A stretch of 64,000 nt of DNA from Clytia hemisphaerica (GCA_902728285.1 CACVBU010000739.1:109116-173115), one strand, 5' to 3'; positions 1-11,658 are shown, counted from the first letter of the stretch. A program made the numbers and translations. Notes: generated by a model not told the origin, from the letters alone.

Positions 1-319
1 TACTATACCAAGAACCTGATTCACACAAGCTCTAGTGCAATTATTGTTAAGTGCCTATGTCTTCAATTTCTCACACAACACATTATCAATTTGATCCTCG
101 TCATCATGTGACCATCACCTATCAACTCAAAGTCAACTTCTGGGGGATCAGGGATATCAGGGAGTATCATCTGGCAGACCACCACCATCATCGGGGCCAA
201 CACTCATAGTAATATCACCACTGTATGCCAAATCCATATCACAAGATGAATCCGAATCATCTTCATTAGCATTTAAAATATACTGTACTTCTCTTCTTCT
301 ATTTCTCCATGACTTCAAC
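1..319 (-). pseudogene. Exon-like fragment of an EnSpm/CACTA-like transposase gene, running off the left edge
   Basis: On the minus strand a plausible acceptor (TTTTAAG) lies just before base 319. The following stretch reads as an acidic, transposase-like N-terminus, including EDDSDSSCDMDLAYSG and then GLPDDTP, where the frame meets a TGA. Coding-like sequence continues in a shifted frame (IPDPPEVDFELIGDG) and then in another frame (DDEDQIDNVLCEKLKT), ending at the edge with NNNCTRACVNQVLGIV. The last part resembles the short helical N-terminal segment that precedes the Tnp2 core in animal CACTA proteins. That is inference from pattern; no catalytic region is present. At least two frame breaks and a TAG make it a pseudogene unless the sequence has errors. 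Confidence 0.33.
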
Positions 320-381
320 CTTAAAATTTAAAAAAGTATTTCTCAGAGTTCTAAATTAAGCATAAAACTATAAATACTGTT

Positions 382-1032
382 ATGAGAAATAATGATAATA
401 ATAACAATAATACACTAGAGCTCCTTGATGAAAGTCTTGTAAAAGCTCGTGGAATCTTGAAAAATAATCAATACCCATCAAAGTTCTATGAGCCAATAAT
501 TCGAAAAACGCTTGAAAAGTTACGTAATCCACCACAAGAAAACGCTAATACCGAAGAAGAGGTTGAGAGTAACATAATTGAAGATACCAAAATCTTCATT
601 GAATATCGGGGAAGAGAGTCCGACGTCTTTTATCGTTCATTGAGAAATGCAGGTGCACCTGTAAAAGTAGTGTTTAGACTCCGTAAAATCAAAACCATCT
701 TGCCATCGTTGAAAACCGAAATCGAAAAATGTTACAAAAGCGGTGTAGTTTACCAAATTCTATGTCCATGTTGTAAAGCATGCTATGTCGGGCAAACAAA
801 CCGACACACTCTGCAGCGCATTAAAGAACATCAACGATCAAGCAGTCCAGTCGGCCGACACCTACAAGCATGCAATACAACAATAACAATGGATGACGTC
901 ACGATACTAGCTCAAACTAACAAATCTGAAGACTATCTAATGACATTGGAAGCTTTGTTCATTAATGAATTGAAACCAACTTTAAATAAAAAAGATGAAT
1001 ACAAAAGTAGGGCCTTGACAATCAAAGTTTAA
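382..1032 (+). CDS. GIY-YIG endonuclease fragment of a Penelope-like retroelement
   Basis: The 216-residue frame ends in a GIY-YIG nuclease domain. The GIY half is GVVYQILCPCC (about residues 121-131) and the YIG half is ACYVGQTNR (133-141). They are followed by an expected Arg/His pair (R146, H150) and a Glu at 190 in TLEALFINELKPTLN, the usual metal-binding position. Penelope-like elements carry such a domain after their reverse transcriptase, where it nicks target DNA. No reverse transcriptase is seen upstream, so this is a 5'-truncated copy. The N-terminal 110 residues are low-complexity and charged. The ATG at 382 is simply the first in frame and probably not a native start. The nuclease residues look intact. 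Confidence 0.7.
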   Translation: MRNNDNNNNNTLELLDESLVKARGILKNNQYPSKFYEPIIRKTLEKLRNPPQENANTEEEVESNIIEDTKIFIEYRGRESDVFYRSLRNAGAPVKVVFRLRKIKTILPSLKTEIEKCYKSGVVYQILCPCCKACYVGQTNRHTLQRIKEHQRSSSPVGRHLQACNTTITMDDVTILAQTNKSEDYLMTLEALFINELKPTLNKKDEYKSRALTIKV

Positions 1033-2898
1033 TTATCTTATTCCCTAGTGAATGCACTACGGAATTCTGATAGTTAAACTTTGATAGTTCATTTTTCAAA
1101 CGTAATTTTGTAGAGAGGAGCTTGTATGTGTTTTGATATGAGTGTGTATGAAATGTTTTGAGTGTAGATATGGATTTTAACTGTTTTTAATGTTTTTATA
1201 TATTATTTCTTTTAGACCTGAAATTCCGAAATATATAGTCAAAAATAAAATAATATTAATTGTTGGCTCAACTTTACTTGAAAAATGTAATGGTTCTAAG
1301 CTATGACCAACTGATATAGCGTCGGTAAACAGCCCGTTTTGGAGCGTAGATCTACAGCTTCCGCCGTCTAAGGGTTAATACCAATGTCCGTCATAATGCA
1401 TGGTTTAATGTCAGTAGAATTTATTTTTATAGCCTTACTTCTAAGAATCGCTGGAACAGCCAACCTTTTCTTGAATTTCTCGAGCTGTACTTAATATTTT
1501 TTCATGAAATTTTTTGTGCCCGCTAACGCAAAATGGAAATACTTAAAATGTGACAGAACCTACGGATTTTTCCAAAACATATGACATGATTCCCAAGTGT
1601 ATATTAAAGTTTATTCGCTTTAACTGTGCACTCATTTTTCCTACCATGTGGAAACCACTCTCAAGGGAATTTCTCTGATTAAGCTGACATGACTTCTACA
1701 TAGTAGCAAAAAACAGTGCACACTTAAAGCAAATTGACTATAGTAATCACTAAACTGTCAATTATAGTAGTGATATTTTTGGAGTTGTGTTTGAAATGAC
1801 GGGAACTGCATTATCAACTTTGACTTGGTTCAAGATCTTATTTTTTAAGTTGATGTACGATGAATGAAATTGCGATTTGTCATCACAGCGAACAATATGT
1901 GAGCTGTGATTTTTATGATAGAAAATATGCTGGAAAAATCGGTTTTTAGACAATTTCTAAAGACTTCATCATTAGTTTTTCATGATATTTTGCTCAAAAA
2001 GGTGTGTTATCAATGCTCATATGACCTAGTAAATTGACTCCGTCCGAAAAAAAGAAAATTTGCCGCAAATCGCTATTTTCCGGTTTTTATTTTTCACATA
2101 AAATACTGTTGATAGCTCAGTCTTTTCTAAAAATTCCCGAAACAACCGATTGTCAACCCGGAAAAGCGGGCTTCCTTCAATTTGTCGATATTGCTCTTTC
2201 ATTCGCTTTTTCGTTCGTTCGATAGTTCGTTCGTTTTCAGTGCCATTAATGTCTATATTTTCTTTCAATTGACTAACTTTCATTATCAGATAGGTCAAAT
2301 CGGCATCCAGCTTGTTTATCAAATGTTTCATATTTCTTGGCCTTAAATCACTCAAAAATACTGAAAAAAAAATACTGAAAAGTTTGATACTAAACAGTAC
2401 AAACTTGGTGAAACACACACACAAGAACATTTCTACTTATGGAAGTGGTTCGACTCGATACTTTTTTCCCGGACACCTTGTACTGTTCAAAAAAGATAAC
2501 ATATCATAACCCCCGTTTTTATTAAAAATTTGGAGAAAAGTGCTACCAAGGGGTATTTCGGGTCCCATATATACTGAAGGACTTTTCCGTTTGCTTTGAA
2601 ATTTGACAACCTTCTTAACTTAAGGTTGAAATACCACTGGTGTAAAAATGAACGGTATAGCATGAGTAAAAAACAAGCTCAATTTGTTTAATCGCAAATT
2701 TAACCTCTAAAAATCGCGAATTTTCCAACCAAAAATACATTCAAATGTAGCGCTTTTGATTCTCTAAGACAAGCAAAAAAAAATTTTCTGACTATCAACA
2801 GTTACAGACATTCTTGTTTCCACTGCCAATTATATCCGAATACACTTTAGGAAAGATTTCTTTATTTTTTATTTTTAGTGTGTCAAATTGAATACACC
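1033..2898. other. Non-coding stretch, no gene recognised
   Basis: I see no supported gene here; short open frames look like chance. Roughly 1470-2035 contains diverged units related to the repeat at 23755-24170: a phrase like GCAAAATGG followed by AAAATGTGACAGA, then TTAGTTTTT and GCTCAAA. The stretch 2200-2240 carries short TTCG-rich repeats. Confidence 0.4.
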
Positions 2899-3294
2899 TG
2901 AGAGTGTGCGATTCGAAGTACTGATGACAGATATTCAGGAGAAGATATTGTCCTTGCCTGGACCATTTCACAGTCGAAAAATAATTTACAATTCCTATTC
3001 CTCTGTAAACGGACCCCTGATCAAACCCAACAGGCAATAGAGAATTTACAAAGCCTCAAACTTGGATTCGTAAAAAAGATCGGAAAATCATATGTCTTTT
3101 ACAAGCAATTACCATCAAAATTTATCGATTTTAAGTCCAGTAAAATGACAGAAGAGGCGTACAAAATGGTTTTTGTATCAAAGGACCCTGTCCCTATCAA
3201 AAAGTTTTACAAGAAGATGATCGATGAACACCCTCAAAAGGACCTTCTCCTAGTAAAAGATGGATTTCATCAGAATGATGATGAAGAAGACTAG
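2899..3294 (+). pseudogene. Unidentified coding relic with two overlapping coding-like frames
   Basis: Frame one, open from about 2899 to the TAG at 3294, ends in lysine-rich, protein-like sequence: GFVKKIGKSYVFYKQLPSKF, then TEEAYKMVFVSKDPVPIKKF, and an acidic tail before TAG. Another frame from about 2879 reads LNTPESVRFEVLMTDIQEKI and SLPGPFHSRKIIYNS, then stops at about 3038. Both halves look like real protein, which suggests one ancestral exon broken by a frameshift near 3000-3040. A polypyrimidine tract and TTTAG just before 2879 could be its acceptor. I do not recognise the family. It may belong to the GIY-YIG element upstream or to an unrelated transposon. Confidence 0.35.
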
Positions 3295-3368
3295 AAGATG
3301 GATTTCATCAGAGTGATGATGAAGCAGATTAATAATTTATTTCTCTTATTACTAGGGTTGCGAGCTGA

Positions 3369-3667
3369 CGGGGGGGGGGGGGGTGCCACCCGACTTTCGA
3401 ACTTTGGACCCTTACCGGGACTAAAAAGGAGAAAACAAAGGAAAATTTTTGGAATTTTACGACCCTTAGCGGGACAAATTTGACCAAATTTCGATCTTTC
3501 AGGGGGTAAAAAGTTGAAATTTTCCTATTTTTCCGACCCTTAGTGGGACTGAAATTAGATTTTCTGATTTTTCCGACCCTTAGCGGGACTTTGGAAGTCC
3601 AAAAAAGGTACCCTTAAGGGCGGCACATACCGTACCCTTCATTTGCCTAAGTACCCCCCCCCCCGGG
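3369..3667. mobile_element. Poly-G-terminated MITE-like element, short copy
   Basis: A run of fourteen G at 3370-3383 opens the element and a C run ending CCCGGG closes it at 3667. Read inward from the right end it gives CCCGGGG...TACTTAGGCAAA, then TACGGTATGTGCCGCCC and AAGGGTACCTTTTTT, the same end as the copy at 24351. Inside are several direct subterminal repeats of the form GACCCTTAGCGGGAC. The left end is diverged and no target duplication is clear. It has no coding capacity and belongs with the copies at 24351, 24979 and 56949. Confidence 0.6.
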
Positions 3668-4262
3668 CTTTCAAAACACTTTACACTTACAATCGCCATT
3701 GGTTTTGTTTAGATTAACAAAACGATTTCTGAGCTGTGTTCTTCTTTTGAAACATAAGGAGAATTGTGCTTTTTATTCCCGGATATTCTTACGTTTTTAG
3801 TCTCGTGTAGGTTTAAGAGATTGGCTCTATTTAGACCATAAAGTTTAAGTAAGTGCAGTGTACCTTAATGTAGTTGATTTTATACCATCTCGTCAGACAA
3901 AAACCCAAGTTATGTAACAACTAGCAATTGTTATAACAAAGGATTTTTATCACTTTTGAAAGGATTACTAACAATGGCGCTATTCTTTTTTCGGTTTCTA
4001 GGGATTTTTCTATAGAGAACGATTCCCAAATTGATACATTTAATGTCGCGCTGCGATGTACAGTGAAGGAACATCAATTAAGTCTCTTTTTTGTTCCTTA
4101 TGGAACAATCTAAGAAATTCTACTCTTGAGAATTCCATTTTATTCCCTTTTGTTCTCTTTGCAGAGAATGTATTGTTTTTTTTGAATAGAACAAATCGGG
4201 TCACAACAATAATCCTTTTTTGTTCTTTTCTTGTGGACTCAAAGATGTTCCATTATATGAAA
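3668..4262. other. Intergenic stretch, nothing recognised
   Basis: No gene, repeat or RNA feature stands out. The second half is rich in the words GAACA and TGTTC, and these prefigure the tandem array that follows. Confidence 0.4.
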
Positions 4263-4454
4263 GAACAATTTTAATAAGCTGCGGGGAACGACTTGCTCTT
4301 TGATATAATGGAACAAACTTAATATACCGCGGGGAATTATTTATTCCTTCATTTATAGGAACAATTTCGATATACCGCGGGGAATTATTTGTTCCTTTAT
4401 ATGAAGGAACAATTTCAATATACCGCGAAAAATAATTTGTTCCATTCATTGGAG
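4263..4454. repeat. 48-bp tandem repeat, four units
   Basis: Units start near 4263, 4311, 4359 and 4407. Each has GGAACAATTT, then ATATACCGCGGGGAA and TTATTTGTTCC; the outer two are more diverged. The unit length is a multiple of three, so the reverse strand stays open as a 16-residue peptide repeat, which I take to be a by-product. Confidence 0.75.
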
Positions 4455-4639
4455 GAATATTCTATTCCCTTGTGATATGGGAACAATATAGATACTCATT
4501 TAATTATTCAAACAAACGAAAAAAATGTTCTCTTATCACTAAGAACAGTAAAATCAGTTTTCAAGGGAACAATTAATCTTTGTCATAATAGTGCTGATTA
4601 TTGTTCACTTTCTCATAATTGATAAGAAGAATCTGTACC

Positions 4640-5000
4640 TGTCAAATGGCCAAAAAAGGTCATAACATTTATGATATGTTATAATATGGTAGTATAGTAT
4701 AGATACCTTATTAACCATATTATGATATATTCATGATAATATGATAGATATAAATATAATATTATGATTATATTATCATATTATTCAAAACTATCATAAA
4801 TATTATACTATATTTTGATTTTAATAGGTTATGATAAAACAATCATAATATTTTGACCATATTATTATTATAAGTTTCTGATAACATATAAAACAAATCC
4901 TATCATAAATATCATATATAATATAAAATAATATGATATGATTGCATGTTATAATAAAACAAGTAAATCATTATAATATTTAAATCATATTATTTATAAT
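4640..5000. repeat. TA-rich, locally palindromic tract
   Basis: About 360 bases built almost only from A and T, with many repeats of ATGATA, TTATAAT and CATATTAT in both orientations. It could be a decayed satellite or simple sequence next to the Crypton relic. No coding sense. Confidence 0.55.
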
Positions 5001-5004
5001 AAAC

Positions 5005-6202
5005 AGTAAAAATGACAGAGAAGCTAAACAAGTCGCTAAACGAGCTTTGAAGTATTTGATGAGCAGTACTGGGGATAACGAATCTCAAACACCCTTAACT
5101 TATGAACTGATTGATTGTTGTTTAGGGTCTACAACAATAAAATTGACATTTTTGACTGTTTTAGACGAACAATGGAAACTGGAAAATCTTCTTCAGGGGC
5201 ACTTAATTATGTTAAAGCTATTTCTGATTTAATGGATTATAGAAAATCATTCGGAATCAATGATAATAAATTGAGGTGTTTTACAATCACAGAAGTTTAA
5301 TTGAGGAGAGCAAAGGAAAATCTGAGAAAGAAGAAACGCCTTGACGGCACGAGAAACTTTGACCTAGAAACTCTCATTGGTCGAGACAGCTGGGCCACTT
5401 TAGAAGGAATGGAGGGAGTCATTCCTTATCATATCTTCAAATTCAAAGAAATCGTTAACAAGTGCAAAGTACTCGTTTCATCACAACCTTTTTATTTTTA
5501 CGTGTAAAGTGCAGTAGACCAATGACATTTCAATACTTGACTCTAACAATGATCGAAAAAGCAAAGCAGGCTGATGGTTTCATTGACCAGAGGGAGTTCA
5601 AAACGACAGGTAAATATCTTTTTGATACTCTCATCTTAACTGAAGAAGTATTGGACACATACACAGACTTTGTTAGACCTCTTATGAAACCAAGTTGTGA
5701 CTATCTGTTAGTATCGACAACAGGGAATCAATATCAATCTTTAACAATTGCAATGACTTTAATTGTACATCAAGCCATAGGAAAGTATATTCATCCAACA
5801 AGATATCGACAAATAGTTGAAACAGCAAGTGCAGATAGATTATCTCGATCCGAACAGGAGATAATATCAGAGGATCAAAAACATAGCTCTGATGTTGCAA
5901 AGGTTCACTACAAAAAGAAACAATCGAGAATAGTCGCCACACAAGGTCGTCAATGCATGGAGAAAATACTTGGTACTTCACGAAAGGATCACCAAGAAGC
6001 ATGTTCAGGCGTGCTCAGAGATTTAGCTGCCCTGTCAAGAAATACAATTGAATCACAACCAAGTCAAGACGCAGTTGCTAGTTCATCTTCTTCTTCAACC
6101 TCAACAAACAATCTGATTCCAATGATAGTAGATTCAGACGATGACGCATTTGAACCAAGTAATATCGAGGCTCAATGCACTGAAGTGAACAACATCATGT
6201 AA
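5005..6202 (+). pseudogene. Crypton-type tyrosine recombinase, frameshifted N-terminus, catalytic half intact
   Basis: The open frame at 5462-6202 (246 residues) carries the tyrosine-recombinase set in order: Arg19 in SRPMTFQYLT, His111-x-x-Arg114 in IHPTRYRQ, His141 in DQKHSSDVAK and Tyr150 in KVHYKKKQSR. That R, HxxR, H, Y series is the catalytic signature. The compact domain without a reverse transcriptase points to Crypton DNA transposons rather than DIRS elements. The N-terminal arm is spread over three other frames between 5005 and 5507 (for example ALNYVKAISDLMDYRKSFG, FTITEV, and LRRAKENLRKKKR), so at least three frameshifts have accumulated. Ser-rich and acidic C-terminal sequence leads to a TAA at 6200-6202, after which the same frame continues into a Myb domain. 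Family placement within Cryptons is uncertain. Confidence 0.72.
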
Positions 6203-6586
6203 CGTGTACAATCAATGTGTTCGACTTCACCTATCTCAAATCAAAATCTAAACGAGTCAAGAGACGTACAAATGGAAGTCGTAAGGTCAACTGTATCCTC
6301 TACATCAAAACGTCCTCAAAACGCTAAGAGTTACGACAAAAGAAGAATAACTGAAAGTGTAGAGGTGAAAAAGGAATTTGCCATTAAAGAGACAAGAAAA
6401 TCTAGAAATATCAAATTTTCACAAGAGGAAGATGGGGAGCTTTTAAAAGGGATACAAAAACATGGTGAGAAGAATTGGGCAGCCATTATAAAAGACAGAA
6501 CATTTGAATTTCACCCCTCAAGGACAAGAGACTCGTTGAGGGTACGAGCAGATTCAGCAAAATTTAAAAAGCTTTTGAAAATGTAA
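6203..6586 (+). pseudogene. Myb/SANT DNA-binding domain continuing the Crypton frame
   Basis: This segment is in exactly the same frame as the recombinase upstream and is separated only by the TAA at 6200-6202. Its C-terminal half (6400-6580) is a Myb repeat: KFSQEEDGELLKGIQKHG, then EKNWAAIIKD and TRDSLRVRADS. The first Trp of the usual repeat is Phe, and the central Trp is kept. The TRDSLRVR segment at the third helix recalls telobox-type Myb repeats. The likely ancestral product was a recombinase with a C-terminal Myb domain for DNA targeting; the stop would now separate them. It could also be a downstream second ORF. Confidence 0.65.
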
Positions 6587-7345
6587 ATTGACTATGAATT
6601 TTAAAGTGTTATTTAAACAGTCAATTAAATATTTGACAGAAATTTCTATAGGCCAGTGTCATTTAAGATAATTATATTGTTCTGCTATGCAATTCTCTAC
6701 TTGTATAGTAGTAATACATTCCCATTCATTTCAAATTTTGAAATTTTGAATTTATTTCCTCAAAAGGACTACTCTAACTACAGACCACTGGTAGCAAATA
6801 GAAAGTCTCTCGATTTTAGTCTACAATTTACATGATAGCCAAGTAACCAAATGATTTTTGGAAGAATAAGAAAGTTATTTCTATAAATGACGTAACTGAA
6901 AATAGAAAAGGACATGCGCACTCAATAAGAAGTAAAACTTTGTCATTTTTAATTCTTTTTGATCGATAAACTATTTCGAATGTAGACCACTAGTAGAAAA
7001 TAAATAGCCTGCCAATTTTCCTTTTAACTTGCTTTGATAACCCAGTAGCCAATCAATTTATGGTAGTTCCAGCCATTTTGAATGATATTGTTGACAATTC
7101 AATAGGGTATTGGACAGAGATAGGAATTTCCAAATAACGAAATAAAGCTTCAAATGACTATTTTTGTCCAATTTTCTATCACATTGTCAGTGATGTCATT
7201 AAAAAACATAGTACTACTTTAAATCAACTGGCTATTTGGCTATAAAAGCAATTCCATTCACTGCATGAAATATGTTTCTAACGGAAAACGAAATTCCGGT
7301 TATTTATAGTTTTCAGCAAAACGAATTGGGATATCTCAGAAAAGT
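6587..7345. other. Non-coding stretch after the Crypton relic
   Basis: AT-rich sequence without a coding frame I can support. Phrases such as GACCACTGGTAGCAAATA and GACCACTAGTAGAAAATA recur about 180 bases apart, hinting at an old tandem duplication. Confidence 0.35.
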
Positions 7346-7590
7346 AAAGTTTGTAAAAACGTACTTTCGATTTAAGAAATGTGAAATATCCAAAAGTACG
7401 TTAATGTTATCTTTTTGGAAAAACGAAAAAGAACGTAAAGTTTGTAAAATCGTACTTTCGATTTGAGAAATGTGAAATATCCAAAAGTACGTTAATGTTA
7501 TTATTTTGGAAAAACGAAAAAGAACGTAAAGTTTGTAAAAACGTTCTTCCAATTTTCAGAAATGTTAAATATCTAATAACATGCTGCGTT
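7346..7590. repeat. 91-bp tandem repeat, about 2.7 units
   Basis: Units begin with AAAGTTTGTAAAA at 7346, 7437 and 7528. Each contains CGTACTTTCGATTT, AAATATCCAAAAGTACG and GGAAAAACGAAAAAGAACG, and the third is cut short. The spacing is exactly 91 bases both times. Confidence 0.85.
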
Positions 7591-8047
7591 AATATGGTGC
7601 GTTTTTGGAAAAAAACAGAAATGTATGTAATGTCTGTAAATAAATTTAAAAATTCTTGACACCAATTAATGATTACTGAAAAGTTTGACTATTTTATTTC
7701 AGAAGGAACTAATATTATTTAAAATCTTTTCGAACTACTAAATAAATTTCAAAATTAAAACTATACATGTTTTTTTTTTATAAGCATACAAAAATCTGAA
7801 AACAGGCTCAGAGATGCTTAGTTCGAAAGCTTAATAAGGCTGAAAAATGCTTCAGGGGATGCTTAAATCTAAAGCATAAATTTAGGGAAATACTGAAAAT
7901 CCGTGAAATTCCAGCCAAAAAAAGCCAAAATCAGGGAAAAAATGTTTTTTGTAGGCTCAAGCAAGGCTTTGCAATATGCTTAATTTTTCCCCATATCTGA
8001 GCCTAGATATGCTTATAAGTGCAATGCTTATATAAAAAAACAACATG

Positions 8048-8300
8048 TATGACACCCCTATTTCACAGATCCACACCCGTATGAAAAAACCATCCCGACA
8101 AAAAAATTAGCATAGAATTTCGTTTCCATATTCAAAAAAGGAACATCTATATTTAAAAATGAACTGGATTAGTTGAAGACTAAATCAAAACAATATTTGG
8201 AAAAGATTCCTTACTCTATATCTGATCTCTTACTGTTTTCATCCCCACTAACAAAAAATTTCCACCAAGTCACTGATCTGATACAAAGGTGTCGTTTAAT
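8048..8300. mobile_element. TA-flanked MITE, ACACCCCT family, diverged copy
   Basis: Left end TATGACACCCCTATTTCACA. The right end, read in reverse, is GACACCTTTGTATCAGATCA, a diverged terminal inverted repeat. It abuts another copy of the same family at 8307. Non-coding; a TA target duplication is suggested at the left but degraded at the right. Confidence 0.5.
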
Positions 8301-8306
8301 GTAACA

Positions 8307-8586
8307 TATGACACCCCTGTCTCAGTGCCCCGGTGGATCTTTTTCCCTTAGTGGGGATGAAAATTTCTATCAAAATGCCAATGGGGATAGAAAATCTATT
8401 GTTTCCAGCTCGAAAATTCCAGTGGGAATGGTTTTGGAGTGCAATTTTTTACATTCAGTTTTCAATGGGGATAAAATCATTTCGCAGTGGGGTTAGGGTA
8501 GATATTTTTTCCACCGGGGACGATTTTTTGGCCTATTTTTCCAACGGGGTGGGGGTCTATCGGGTCTGTGACACAGGGGTGTCATA
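8307..8586. mobile_element. TA-flanked MITE, ACACCCCT family, better preserved copy
   Basis: The ends are TATGACACCCCTGTCTCAG at 8307 and, in reverse, TATGACACCCCTGTGTCACA ending at 8586. A TA at each edge is consistent with a mariner-type target duplication. Inside are repeats of the words GGGGAT and AATGGGGAT. It lies just beyond the 3' end of the CACTA gene. Confidence 0.6.
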
Positions 8587-9224
8587 TGCAAAATGTAAAG
8601 AAATATAATTCATAATACTCAAAAAATAATAATACTCCTGCTCCATCTTTTGACAGTAGAAAGTGAATAGAATAACAAAATATCCAAGGTGATATGTAAG
8701 CAAAAGCAATTGATTGACATTGTCCCAAACTTCCACTGGTTTGCCAAAGATATCACGTTTATCACTTTCAAGAAACCAACTAATTTTAGCGAATACGTGG
8801 GGATAGTGCTCGTCACCAAAGAAAACATTATGCTTGATGAAGTAAATTATTTGAGCAGGAACTGGTTTAAGATACATTTCACCAGGAGCTTGAATTGATC
8901 CATCTGAAGATGCCCAAAACCCAGAGACGTAGCTAGATTTATGGCTTCTGGATTTTACTGATCCGAGCAAATTTTCGCCATAGACCAATTCTGTGGTTTT
9001 CCAACTTGTTTGAGGAACCAAAAGGTTATGGTAATCGGTAGGATATAGACTGGAGTATGTCATTTTTAGCATACGAAACTCTTCTTCACTAAGAGTGTAG
9101 GGTTGAAGTTTTCTCGAGAATCGGAAGTAATCAAGTTCCATCCAACACTTTTGATTTTGAAAATCAAAATTACGAGATCTGTGCATCATATGTGGAATGT
9201 AATCAGACGACAACTGCGGCAGCG

Positions 9225-9620
9225 GTAGGGCCGGTCGGTTTTTTCACTTTTTTTCAGAGTAAAGAATTTTTTTTGAAGTAAAAAATTAATTTTTCAAATG
9301 TTTTGAAAAGTCAGTTAGAAAAATAAATTGAACGTTCACGCCTAAATCTAATCTAATTGTTTATATTTCTCTCTTTGTTTGTATTTCTATTTTCTTTTTT
9401 TCCATTTTTTGCTTTCTTGCAAGATAAAAACATTACCTTGCGCATGATATTCAAGCGCTTTATGAGCTTTATCTTTTTCAAGAAAAGGGGCTGTTTTAGC
9501 TAATCGAGAGGAGTGAAATTCCCAAAATTTTCTAGCCCGTCGGCGCCAACCATGGTGGAGCCGCCTTAGACACTATATTATGTGGTCCCACCACTTAAAA
9601 TGTCGACCCGCGGCGCCTGG
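9225..9620 (-). mobile_element. Insertion between CACTA exons 4 and 5
   Basis: Exon 4 coding sense fades at about 9620 into GC-rich sequence and exon 5 starts at about 9213. The interval contains GTCTAAGGCGGCTCCACCAT (reverse strand) and GACGGGCTAGAAAATTTT. These match the phrases at 11930-11975, so both are copies of one dispersed repeat. The two edges carry loosely inverted GC-rich words (GGCGCCGCGGGTCGAC and GGTAGGGCCGGTCGG). The class is unresolved. Confidence 0.45.
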
Positions 9621-11222
9621 ATCATTGAGAGTTCTACGATTCGTGTTGCGATTCATCAAGTCACAAGACAAACGCTTTAACTCGTGAAAGTCATTGTCGA
9701 CTTGATTTTGGTCATGGAAGTTCATTACCTGATAAAGAAAAATAATTAACCTGCTGGTAAAATTGTAAATGTATTGAAAACATTAACATTAAGACATTTT
9801 TGACATAATCTTTGTAAAGTATAATAATCTTGTGAGTGACCCATGGCCTAAGAATTGACACACAAGTATTTAGGCTACTATTCATCAGGGAATTTTTCAA
9901 GCACAAAACTCAATTCAAAGTTGAGTTCTTAAAACTCGATTTTGTGAGGTTAAATAGTTCAGAAAAGCATTTACGAACATCCAGAAAATCCATAAGAATA
10001 TCTAGCCTCGAATGAATCTTGGGTGTTCTAATAAAAAAATCGTATAATTTACCTGATGGTCTCTAAGAAAGCGCTTCATTATCTGACATTCGATGTTTTT
10101 CTTGTTGTTTGGCAAATCACCCAACAGACCGTTATACCTTTCAAATGAAAACAGCCAAAACGAATAAACTGGACCAAACTCTTGCAAACATTCTTTTAAG
10201 TGTCCGTGAAGGTGGATGTTTGGCGTCACTCGATCAGATGTGTACAACCGCTGGAATCTTCTACAAAACCTTAGAAGGAACGTGTCTGCCAGTTCAATAT
10301 CTTCGAGTGTTATTACTCTTGCACAAAGATAGGTGCATGCAATTACGAACAATCTCCAGCATTCTAAATCAGCTTCAGGGATTATACCTTTTAGTGCATA
10401 TATGGAGTAGATAAGTGTACAATTCTTCAATTCATCGGCTGTAAATCCATCAAAACCACTTTCCAATTTTGTTGGAAGTTTTCCGACGTCTGATGACACA
10501 ACAGCTGAATCTACACGTGATTGAAGAACTGGGAACGTATGATGATCCAGGTAACCATTTTCTTTCCAAATCTTGATCATGAGTTTAGAAGTTCCTAGAT
10601 AAAAAATCGTAAGTCTTAAGAAATTAGTGCATCGACATTACCTTTACTCATGAGTGGCAAAGGTATGGTTTCGACGATTGGCCCTAATGAAAGAAATCCA
10701 GATTTTTGCACTGGTAACAAATAACTACTGTCGTATACAGTGAACAGTGAAAATAAAGAAGTAAACATTTATAAAAATATCCAATATTAACTTTCTGACT
10801 TAATATAAATCAGAAATATTAGTTAAACTTTTTTCTATCGAAATTCGAGCTTCCGAGCTGCCTTCCGATTTATGGAGAATAACAAAATTTTAAATCGAGC
10901 AAATACATACCTAAGAATAAGTTATGCATCGGATCAACTACTGACATCTTGATTAGGTCCACATAAGGGAGTTCAGTGAGGACTGAGTATCTTGTACCAT
11001 ACAAGGATTCGAGTCTTTGCTTTTCACCTATCGTTTCTGCTCTCTTGATTTCCTCCATCTGCCTCCGATGTCCTTCATTTGTTCTACTTCTCCATAAATT
11101 TCTATCAAAACCACCACAATTTCGTCCTGGAAATTCTTTTTCACATTTTGAGCATCCTTTGACTGCAGCATGACCTAAAATAGTCAAGTTGTATACAAAT
11201 ACTTATGAGTCTAAAGCGTGCA

Positions 11223-11658
11223 TACACCCCTAAATCAGTGACCTAGTCAGATCCGCCCCTATAAAAAAAATCCTCTTAAATACTAAAATAGCCTAAACTT
11301 AAGCCCAGTGAAGATGCAACTTTCCCTAAGCAATGGTGATCCCAACCCAAGTGAGAAATTGAAATAAAAGCTGTGTCCACCCCGGTGTAATATTATAGAA
11401 CCCAGGCTACCCCGGTGAAAAAGCACATTTGCACTTGGCAAGAACAGGTAAAAGAAGTGTACTGTAGCAAGAGAATCCCAAATAAACTAGTGTCACAAAA
11501 ATGCATACTTTTACTAGGTCTGTAGAAATAGAATCCCTTAAAACATAATCCAAAATTCACATAAATGAAAAAAGAGGCTCAAATTTCAACACCAGTGGAT
11601 ATTTTTCCTCCTCCCACGACCGGTTTTCATTTTTTCCAGAACTGAGACAGGGTGTGTA
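11223..11658. mobile_element. TA-flanked MITE, ACACCCCT family, in CACTA intron 1
   Basis: Left end TACACCCCTAAATCAGTGAC. The right end in reverse is TACACACCCTGTCTCAGTTC. TA sits at both edges. It lies about 50 bases upstream of the acceptor of CACTA exon 2, so it landed in that intron. Internal words such as CCCCGGTG recur. Confidence 0.55.

Noticed and set aside
4201-4449. An 82-residue minus-strand repeat protein
   Set aside because: It is the by-product of a 48-bp tandem repeat whose length is divisible by three.
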